Origin: Candidatus Solibacter sp.
GTDB lineage: Bacteria; Acidobacteriota; Terriglobia; Bryobacterales; Bryobacteraceae
Assembly: GCA_017883345.1 (NCBI GenBank)
Contig: JADGNT010000174.1
Span: forward strand, 1 to 8,586
Reading direction: 5' to 3'
DNA: 8,586 nucleotides
Part shown: positions 1 through 5,544 of the stretch, in pieces
Numbering within the stretch: position 1 is the first letter of the stretch
Layout: each line of letters opens with the position of its first letter
The notes under the pieces: model-generated
What the model was told of the DNA's origin: nothing
Databases searched by the model: none
Seen by the model: only the letters and a program-made list of their open reading frames with translations
Made by a program: the position numbers and the translations under genes

Positions 1-70
1 TCGATTCCATTCGTGTGTCCAGGCGAGCCATCCTCGCCGCGCCTTCCGCCAGGATGAAATCCCGAAACAC
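1..70 (-). CDS. Possible 5' end of a divergent gene (partial, tentative)
   Basis: The first 70 bases stay open on the minus strand from a GTG at 70-68 (an ATG at 31-29 is an alternative start) to the window edge. The peptide, about 23 residues (starting FRDFILAEGAARMARLD after the initiator), has a mixed, protein-like composition. If real, this is a gene transcribed away from the exporter operon and leaving the window at its left edge. On the plus strand, the frame ending at the TAG at 93-95 is also open but very rich in Arg and Ser, so the tail of an upstream plus-strand gene is the less likely alternative. No family can be recognised from so few residues. Confidence 0.2.
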   Translation of the reverse strand, partial: MFRDFILAEGAARMARLDTRMES

Positions 71-87
71 GCGGCCTCGGGAATTCG

Positions 88-93
88 TAAACT
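88..93 (+). promoter_or_regulatory. Candidate -10 element upstream of the exporter operon
   Basis: TAAACT matches the sigma-70 -10 consensus TATAAT at four of six positions and ends 12 nt before the ATG of the first permease. No convincing -35 box lies about 17 nt upstream. Transcription starting 6-8 nt downstream would give a very short leader. The same core, TAAA(C/G)TAG, lies at a similar distance before the second operon (4550-4557), and this recurrence is the main support. Only a weak purine stretch (GAAAG, about 96-100) could act as a ribosome binding site. Confidence 0.3.
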
Positions 94-105
94 AGAAAGA
101 CCTGC

Positions 106-1257
106 ATGTTTCGATTTCTGCCTCTGGTTCTGAAGAACTGCTGGCGCAACCGCCGCCGCACGTTGCTGACTATCGCGAGCATCAGCGTCTCCATGTGCCT
201 GCTGGGCGTGATGATCGCCACGTACCATGCCTTGTACCTGAGCGACGCCACGCCCGAACAGGCGCTGCGCCTGGTGACGCGCAACAAGATCTCGCTCACC
301 CAACCGATGCCGGAATCCTACAAGAACCGCATTCAACAGATTCCCGGCGTGCGCCAGGTGATGATCTCGGGGTGGTTCGGCGGCACCTACAAGGATCCCA
401 AGAACTTCTTCGGCCGATTCGCCGCCGATTCCGGCAAGGTCTTCACCATCTACCAGGAACTGAAGATTCCCGCCGACCAGCGAATCGCTTTCGAGCGCGA
501 CCGGACCGGCTGCGCGATCGGCCGCGACCTGGCCAACAAGTACAAGCTGAACCTCGGCGACCGCATGACGCTGGTGGGCGACATTTACCCGGGCAATTAC
601 GAATTCACCGTCCGCGGGATCTTTGACAGCCCGCGCTCTAGCGAGCTCATGTACTTCAGCCGCGAATACCTGGAGCAGACGCTGCCGGAGCGCCGCCGCG
701 GCCAGGCTGGCGTGTTTACCACGCTGATCGATCAGCCCTCGTCCGCCGGCCGGATCGCCGCCGCCATCGACAATGAGTATCGCAATGCCACCGCGCAGAC
801 CAAGACCGAGAGCGAGCAGCAGTACTTGCTCGGCTTTGTGTCCCTGCTGGGCAACGTCAAAGTTTTCCTGATCGCGATTTCCGGCGCCGTCATGTTCACC
901 ATTCTGCTGGTCTCGGCCAACACCATGGCAATGTCGGTGCGCGAGCGCGTCCGTGAGGTCGGCGTCCTCAAGACGTTGGGCTTCACCGATGGCAACGTGC
1001 TCGGCATGATCCTGGGCGAGGCGATTGCCATTTCGCTGCTCGGCGGAACCCTCGGCTTCCTGCTTTCCACCGTGCTGGTGGGCGGAGTCAGGCACAGTCC
1101 GGCCGGACTCTTTCTGCCGCCGCTTCATCCCTTCGAGCCTTCGGTAGCCGTGGCCTGTATCGTAACCGCCTGTGTGATCGGTTTCGTCAGTTCCCTGGTT
1201 CCGGCGCTGGGCGCGTCGCGCACCCCGATTGTGGACGCGCTGCGCAGTACGGATTAA
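106..1257 (+). CDS. FtsX/MacB-type ABC transporter permease, first of two
   Basis: This 383-residue inner-membrane permease has the four-helix FtsX/MacB layout. A basic N-terminus (NCWRNRRRT, 11-19) precedes TM1 (about 21-43). A large periplasmic MacB-type core domain follows (about 45-245), then TM2 (about 251-274), TM3 (about 301-326) and TM4 (about 345-367). The cytoplasmic motif after TM2, VRERVREVGVLKTLGF (278-293), is the typical FtsX coupling segment that contacts the ATPase. An in-frame TAA at 88-90 leaves the ATG at 106 as the only sensible ATG start. It begins a four-gene operon with a second permease, an adaptor and an ATPase, so it probably forms one half of a heterodimeric exporter using mechanotransmission, as in MacB. 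FtsX-fold permeases also occur in lipoprotein (LolCE) and peptide exporters, and the substrate is unknown. The family call is firm. Confidence 0.93.
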   Translation: MFRFLPLVLKNCWRNRRRTLLTIASISVSMCLLGVMIATYHALYLSDATPEQALRLVTRNKISLTQPMPESYKNRIQQIPGVRQVMISGWFGGTYKDPKNFFGRFAADSGKVFTIYQELKIPADQRIAFERDRTGCAIGRDLANKYKLNLGDRMTLVGDIYPGNYEFTVRGIFDSPRSSELMYFSREYLEQTLPERRRGQAGVFTTLIDQPSSAGRIAAAIDNEYRNATAQTKTESEQQYLLGFVSLLGNVKVFLIAISGAVMFTILLVSANTMAMSVRERVREVGVLKTLGFTDGNVLGMILGEAIAISLLGGTLGFLLSTVLVGGVRHSPAGLFLPPLHPFEPSVAVACIVTACVIGFVSSLVPALGASRTPIVDALRSTD

Positions 1258-1263
1258 CCAACC

Positions 1264-2427
1264 ATGGCCATTCCCGTCACCTACAATCTGCGAAATCTGG
1301 TGGTGCGGAAGACCACCACCATCATGACCGCTCTCGGCATCGCGCTCACCGTGGCCGTGCTGCTGGCAGTGCTGGCGCTGGTCGACGGCTTGCGCACCAC
1401 GCTGGCCTCTTCGGGCGACCCGCTGCGGATTATCGTCATGCGCAAGGGGAGCGACTCGGAAATCGTCAGCAACTTTACGCGCACGCAGTTTCAGGACCTG
1501 AAGTTCAAACCGGGCATCGCCACCGGCGCCAAGGGCCAACCGCTGGCCTCGCTCGAAGTCATCACGGTGATCAATCTTTCCAGCACCGAAACCGGCGAAG
1601 GCACCAACGTGACGGTGCGCGGACTCGAAGCCGCCGGTCTGGAGATGCGGCACAGCGTGAAGATGGCGAGCGGCCGCTGGTTCCAGGAGGGCAAGCGCGA
1701 ACTGGTGGCGGGCAAGACCGCGGCGGAGCGCTATCCCGAGGTTCAGATCGGGCGCAAGGTCCGGTTCGGCCGCGGCGATTGGGAAATCGTCGGCATCATG
1801 GATGCCGGCCGCGGGGCGCAGGCCAGCGAGCTTTGGGGCGATGTGAATCAGGTGGGGAGCGACCTGCAGCGTCTCGAAGTGCTGAGTTCGGCGCTGGTGC
1901 GCGCCACCGACGCGGTGACCGCCAAGGCGCTGGCCAACGATATCAACAACGATCAGCGCTTGAACATGAACGCGGTCTCGGAGGAGGAATACTACGCCGC
2001 CCAGACGGCATCGGCGGCGCCCATCGAATACATCGGGATCTTTGTGGCCGTGATCATGGCGGTGGGCAGCGCCTTCGCCGCCATGAATACGATGTACGCG
2101 GCGGTGGCGCGGCGCGCGCGCGAAATCGGCACGCTGCGCGTTCTGGGCTTTTCCAAAGGCAGCATCCTGTTCAGCTTTTTTCTGGAATCCGTGCTGCTTT
2201 CCACTCTGGGCGGCGTGCTGGGGTGCCTGCTGGTGCTTCCTTTGAACGGAATCACCACGGGAATCGGCAATTCCAATTTCTCGGAGACGGCGTTCAATTT
2301 CCACGTGTCTCCCGAAATCATGCTGATCGGGATGGCGTTTGCCGTGATTCTGGGCGCGGCTGGAGGACTCTTTCCGGCCAGCAACGCCGCCAGAAAAGAA
2401 ATCCTCACGGCCCTGCGGGAAATTTAA
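1264..2427 (+). CDS. FtsX/MacB-type ABC transporter permease, second of two
   Basis: This 387-residue inner-membrane permease has the same fold as the preceding gene product but a clearly different sequence. TM1 lies at about 19-41, the periplasmic core at about 45-250, TM2 at about 255-278, TM3 at about 300-326 and TM4 at about 350-370. The FtsX coupling motif after TM2 is [15 protein letters not shown] (282-296). The gene follows the first permease in the same frame after only 6 nt, and the TAA that ends gene 1 leaves ATG 1264 as the natural start. No Shine-Dalgarno is visible, so translational coupling with gene 1 is likely. One ATPase gene serves both permeases, which implies a heterodimer rather than the MacB homodimer. 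In architecture it resembles DevC, the permease of cyanobacterial DevBCA exporters. The substrate is not deducible. Confidence 0.93.
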   Translation: MAIPVTYNLRNLVVRKTTTIMTALGIALTVAVLLAVLALVDGLRTTLASSGDPLRIIVMRKGSDSEIVSNFTRTQFQDLKFKPGIATGAKGQPLASLEVITVINLSSTETGEGTNVTVRGLEAAGLEMRHSVKMASGRWFQEGKRELVAGKTAAERYPEVQIGRKVRFGRGDWEIVGIMDAGRGAQASELWGDVNQVGSDLQRLEVLSSALVRATDAVTAKALANDINNDQRLNMNAVSEEEYYAAQTASAAPIEYIGIFVAVIMAVGSAFAAMNTMYAAVARRAREIGTLRVLGFSKGSILFSFFLESVLLSTLGGVLGCLLVLPLNGITTGIGNSNFSETAFNFHVSPEIMLIGMAFAVILGAAGGLFPASNAARKEILTALREI

Positions 2428-2429
2428 CT

Positions 2430-3797
2430 ATGGACGCGGAACTGAAGAATCTGCAAATCGATCGGACCAAGCGGCGCTCGGCGGAGCCCTCCAAATGGGC
2501 CACCCGCTGGATTATTGCCGGCGTGGTCATTTTGCTTCTGCTGGGCGGGTGGCGATTCGCCGCCGAAAAGTTTAATCCGGCGCCCCTGGTGGAAGTGCAG
2601 CGCGTGAAGTCGATCAGCGCGGGCAGCGCACCGCAGGGCGTGATTCTCAACGCGACGGGCTACATTGTCGCCGCGCACAAGATCGAGGTGGCTGCCAAGG
2701 TGATCGGCCGGGTCCTGTGGATTGGTGTCGATAAGGGCGATCGCGTCAAGGAGGGCCAGGTGATCGTCCGCCTGGAAGACGACGAGTATCAGGCCCAACT
2801 GACGCAGGCCAAGGGCCAACTGGCCAGTCTACAGGCCAATCTCGACAGGGCGACGAACGGGTCGCGTCCGGAAGAGATCGCCCAGGCGCTGGCCAACGTC
2901 AGAACGGCGCAGAGCGACCTGGACAACGCCCGGATCACGTTGAACCGCAACCAGCGGCTGCTCAAGGACGGAGTGGTCGCCCAGCAAGTCATAGACGACG
3001 CACAGGCGCGCTACGACAATGCGCTGCACCGCGTCGACTCCCTGCAAAAGTCCCTCGATCTGCTGAAGCTGGGACCGCGCAAGGAGGACATCGATTCGTT
3101 GCGCGGGCAGGTGGAGCAGGCGCGCGGCGCGCTCAATTACGCCCAGACCAACCTGGCCAACACCATCATCCGCGCGCCGGTGACGGGCACCATCCTGGAG
3201 CGCGCCGTGGAGAAGGGCGAGTTCGTCACCACCAGCTTCGTGGGCGATCGCGGCGCCAAGGGCTACGTGGTTTCCCTCGCCGATCTGAACGATCTGCAAG
3301 TGGAACTGGATATCGCGCAGAACGATTTCGCCAAGCTGCACGCCCAACAGCACGGCGCCGTGACCACCGACGCGTTCCCCGACCGCAAGTACGACGGCTT
3401 CATCAAGGAGATCTCGCCCGAGGCCAACCGCCAGAAGGCCACCGTGCAGATCAAGGTGAAGATCAGCCGGCCGGATGCGTATCTGCGGCCCGAAATGAAC
3501 GCCAGCGTGGCGTTCGCCGCTGAAGAAAGACCGGCGGAGAAGGCGGCGAACCCGGGGAGTGCGGGGGATGCCGCGGCCAAGCCGGTGGTGATCGTACCGG
3601 CGGCGGCCCTGCGCGACGGGGCGGTCTTCGTGCTGCTGGATGGCAAGGCCCTGCGGCGCGCTGTGAAGACGGGCGCCACCAGCACTCAGGGCGTGCGCGT
3701 GGAGCAGGGACTGGTGGGCGGAGAGGACTTGATTACCAACCCGCCGCCCGGTCTGAAAGACGGAGATAAAGTGCGCCCGAAGGCGCCAACGTTATGA
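2430..3797 (+). CDS. HlyD/RND-type periplasmic adaptor (membrane fusion) subunit
   Basis: This 455-residue adaptor should link the inner-membrane permeases to an outer-membrane TolC-like channel. A basic cytoplasmic N-terminus precedes one TM anchor (about 27-40). The first half of a biotinyl/lipoyl-like domain (about 78-116) is followed by a long alpha-helical coiled-coil hairpin (about 118-242), rich in Gln, Ala and Leu. The second lipoyl half contains the hallmark [11 protein letters not shown] (248-258). A beta-barrel domain (about 280-362) comes next, then an Ala/Pro/Glu-rich linker (365-383) and a membrane-proximal domain to the C-terminus. The frame is open far upstream inside the second permease. 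I chose the ATG 2 nt after that permease's stop because the protein then starts with the normal short cytoplasmic tail. It overlaps the ATPase gene by 4 nt (ATGA). MacA and DevB are the closest functional analogues. Confidence 0.93.
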   Translation: MDAELKNLQIDRTKRRSAEPSKWATRWIIAGVVILLLLGGWRFAAEKFNPAPLVEVQRVKSISAGSAPQGVILNATGYIVAAHKIEVAAKVIGRVLWIGVDKGDRVKEGQVIVRLEDDEYQAQLTQAKGQLASLQANLDRATNGSRPEEIAQALANVRTAQSDLDNARITLNRNQRLLKDGVVAQQVIDDAQARYDNALHRVDSLQKSLDLLKLGPRKEDIDSLRGQVEQARGALNYAQTNLANTIIRAPVTGTILERAVEKGEFVTTSFVGDRGAKGYVVSLADLNDLQVELDIAQNDFAKLHAQQHGAVTTDAFPDRKYDGFIKEISPEANRQKATVQIKVKISRPDAYLRPEMNASVAFAAEERPAEKAANPGSAGDAAAKPVVIVPAAALRDGAVFVLLDGKALRRAVKTGATSTQGVRVEQGLVGGEDLITNPPPGLKDGDKVRPKAPTL

Positions 3798-4480
3798 GCG
3801 AAGTCATCATTGAAACCCGCCACCTGACCAAGGAGTTTGTGCGCGACGAGTTCCACGTGATCGCGCTGAAGGACGTGAGCCTGGAGATCCACAAAGGCGA
3901 ATTCGTGGCCCTGATGGGGCCGTCGGGATCGGGTAAATCGACGCTGCTGCACCTGGTCGCCGCCATGGATCGCCCCACCGGCGGGGAGATCCGCGTGCTC
4001 GGGCACAACCTGCGCGAGTTGAGCGACCGCCAGATCGCCCACTGGCGCAACGAGCATGTGGGCTTCATCTTCCAGCAGTTCAATTTGCTTCCGGTGTTGA
4101 CGGCCATCGAGAACGTCGAGTTGCCGCTCAAGCTCACCAACCTGAAGAAGGCGGAGCGCATGGAGCACGCCTCGACGGCGCTGAAATTGGTCGGCCTGGG
4201 CGACCGCATGGGCCACTTCCCGCGACAGTTGTCCGGCGGCCAGGAGCAGCGCGTGGCGATTGCGCGCGCCATCGTGACCGACCCCGCCCTGATCCTGGCC
4301 GACGAACCCACCGGCAACCTGGATGCCGCGTCCGCGCTGGAAGTGCTGAGCGTCCTCTCCAAGCTGAACAAGGATTTCGGCAAGACCGTAGTGATGGTGA
4401 CGCACGATCCGCACGCCGCCCAGTTCGCCACCAGGACCCATCATCTGGAAAAGGGAGAACTGCTGGAAACGGTGGCGTAG
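3794..4480 (+). CDS. ABC transporter ATPase (MacB/LolD/DevA type)
   Basis: This 228-residue ATPase has the complete motif set of an FtsX-partner nucleotide-binding protein. It contains Walker [10 protein letters not shown] (42-50), the Q-loop in [10 protein letters not shown] (91-100), the signature LSGGQ (146-150, followed by EQR), Walker B LILADE (166-171, with catalytic Glu171), the D-loop NLDA (175-178) and the switch His204 (VTHD). FQQFNLLP and DEPTGNLD are typical of the LolD/MacB/FtsE subclass that energises FtsX-fold permeases. The length is normal for a stand-alone ATPase, unlike MacB, where ATPase and permease are fused. The start overlaps the adaptor's stop as ATGA, so translation is probably coupled. 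It is the last gene of the exporter operon, and all catalytic residues are intact. Confidence 0.96.
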   Translation: MSEVIIETRHLTKEFVRDEFHVIALKDVSLEIHKGEFVALMGPSGSGKSTLLHLVAAMDRPTGGEIRVLGHNLRELSDRQIAHWRNEHVGFIFQQFNLLPVLTAIENVELPLKLTNLKKAERMEHASTALKLVGLGDRMGHFPRQLSGGQEQRVAIARAIVTDPALILADEPTGNLDAASALEVLSVLSKLNKDFGKTVVMVTHDPHAAQFATRTHHLEKGELLETVA

Positions 4481-4481
4481 C

Positions 4482-4522
4482 GTAGCCTTCTAGGCTGCCA
4501 TGACCCCATTCGTGGGGGCATG
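4482..4522 (+). terminator. Tandem hairpins after the exporter operon, possible terminator
   Basis: Two inverted repeats lie directly behind the ATPase stop codon. The first pairs AGCCT (4484-4488) with AGGCT (4492-4496) around a 3-nt loop and can extend by one wobble pair and one G-C pair. The second pairs CATG (4499-4502) and CCCCA (4504-4508) with TGGGG (4513-4517) and CATG (4519-4522), with one A/G mismatch and a TTCG tetraloop. UUCG loops are known to stabilise RNA hairpins. No T-tract follows, so this is not a canonical intrinsic terminator. It may instead protect the mRNA 3' end or act with Rho. Confidence 0.4.
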
Positions 4523-4546
4523 CTTCCTCCGCGCCTCCGCACCTCC

Positions 4547-4555
4547 TGCTAAAGT
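4547..4555 (+). promoter_or_regulatory. Candidate extended -10 promoter of the second operon
   Basis: TGCTAAAGT matches an extended -10 (TGnTATAAT), with four of six positions in the hexamer. It ends 8 nt before the ATG at 4564, so a transcript starting at the usual spacing would be nearly leaderless. No Shine-Dalgarno precedes that ATG, which fits leaderless translation. No clear -35 hexamer is visible. The core TAAAGTAG parallels TAAACTAG before the exporter operon. Confidence 0.3.
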
Positions 4556-4563
4556 AGTCCGTC

Positions 4564-5544
4564 ATGCGATGGCTGCTCCTGCTGGCCATGCTGCCGCTTC
4601 CGGCCGCCGGCCAATACACGCTCTACACGTGCATGGTGACGTCCAAGGATTACGTGGTGGGCGCCAAGCTCCCGCCCAGCGGTATCTTTTTGAAATCGGC
4701 GGCCGGGGAATGGCGGCACGCCGGCTACAACCATCCCTTCGTCAACGCGCTGGATTTCGACCCGGCCGACCCTGGCACGCTCTACGTCGCCGCGGGCAAT
4801 GGCCTGATTCGCGTGCGCGAGCGGGGCGAGCGATGGAAGATTTTGACCGGCAGCGACGCGACCGAGTTGCTGGATGTTTCGGTGGACCGTCATGCCCCCG
4901 GCACCATCTACTTCAGCCACACGGCGGGCATTCGAGTCACCCGGGACCGCGGCGTCACCTGGCAGGACGCCGGCGCCGGACTGCACCGCAAATACACTCC
5001 GGCGATTCGCGTGGATTCCCGCCAGAGCGGATTTCTGGTGGCCGGCAATGAAGAGGGTATCTTCAGAAGCGAGGACGCGGGAAAGTCGTGGCGCTCCGCC
5101 GGCGCCGCCGGGTTCCAGGTGCTGCGCATCGAGCAATCGCCGCACGATGCCTGCTACTGGATGGCCGCCACGCAAGGCGGCGGGCTGTTCGTCTCCACCG
5201 ATTGCGGCGTGTCTTTCGAGACCGGCGGGAATCTGGGGACCGGCCGCAATCTCTCCGACATCGCGTTCGACCCCGCCGCGCCAAACCGCGTCGCGGTGGC
5301 GGGCTGGGGCGTAGGCGTGGCAGTCTCCGAAGACCTCGGCAAGACCTGGCAGTTGCGCAATGCCGGGTTGCCGTCGAACAACGTGTGGAGCGTCGCCTTC
5401 GACCCCGCCAAGGCTGGCCGCCTCTATGCCGGCGTGCACGAGGAGGCGCTCTACGTGTCCCAGGATGGTGGCAAGACGTGGAGCAGGGACGGCCTCGAAG
5501 GCAGCCGCGTCTTTCGCATGAAATTCGTCCCGGAGCGCCCATGA
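4564..5544 (+). CDS. Secreted beta-propeller protein with Asp-box (BNR/sortilin-like) repeats
   Basis: This 326-residue protein begins with a signal peptide (hydrophobic 3-10, cleavage likely after Ala-Ala-Gly at 14-16), so it should be exported. The rest is a series of repeats of about 43 residues, each ending in an Asp-box of the form S-x-D-x-G-x-T-W. Clear boxes lie at 126-133 (TRDRGVTW), 169-176 (SEDAGKSW), 211-218 (STDCGVSF), 255-262 (SEDLGKTW) and 299-306 (SQDGGKTW), with a degenerate one at 84-91. Between them recur stretches such as AFDPAxxxRLYAG, typical of sortilin/Vps10 and YCF48-like propellers. The family includes glycosidases, assembly factors and binding scaffolds. No sialidase-type catalytic set can be assigned here, so a binding or structural role is as likely as an enzymatic one. 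The gene overlaps the next by 4 nt (ATGA). Confidence 0.85.
   Translation: MRWLLLLAMLPLPAAGQYTLYTCMVTSKDYVVGAKLPPSGIFLKSAAGEWRHAGYNHPFVNALDFDPADPGTLYVAAGNGLIRVRERGERWKILTGSDATELLDVSVDRHAPGTIYFSHTAGIRVTRDRGVTWQDAGAGLHRKYTPAIRVDSRQSGFLVAGNEEGIFRSEDAGKSWRSAGAAGFQVLRIEQSPHDACYWMAATQGGGLFVSTDCGVSFETGGNLGTGRNLSDIAFDPAAPNRVAVAGWGVGVAVSEDLGKTWQLRNAGLPSNNVWSVAFDPAKAGRLYAGVHEEALYVSQDGGKTWSRDGLEGSRVFRMKFVPERP

Noticed and set aside
22..38. Perfect 6-bp hairpin GGCGAG/CTCGCC near the left edge
   Set aside because: It is short, without a T-tract, and may lie within coding sequence of a partial divergent gene; chance occurrence is likely at this GC content.
1779..2429. Upstream extension of the adaptor gene inside the second permease
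   Set aside because: The 217 extra residues are out-of-frame permease sequence, Arg/Gly-rich and without domains; the adaptor's cytoplasmic tail and TM begin properly at 2430.
3686..4444. Long minus-strand frames opposite the ATPase gene
   Set aside because: The plus strand carries a complete set of ABC ATPase motifs; the minus frames are low-complexity, His/Gln/Val-rich shadows.
5088..5540. Upstream extension of the lyase-like gene inside the propeller gene
   Set aside because: The extension is a very Arg-rich shadow of the propeller repeats; the ATGA overlap with GGAG upstream gives a better start at 5541.
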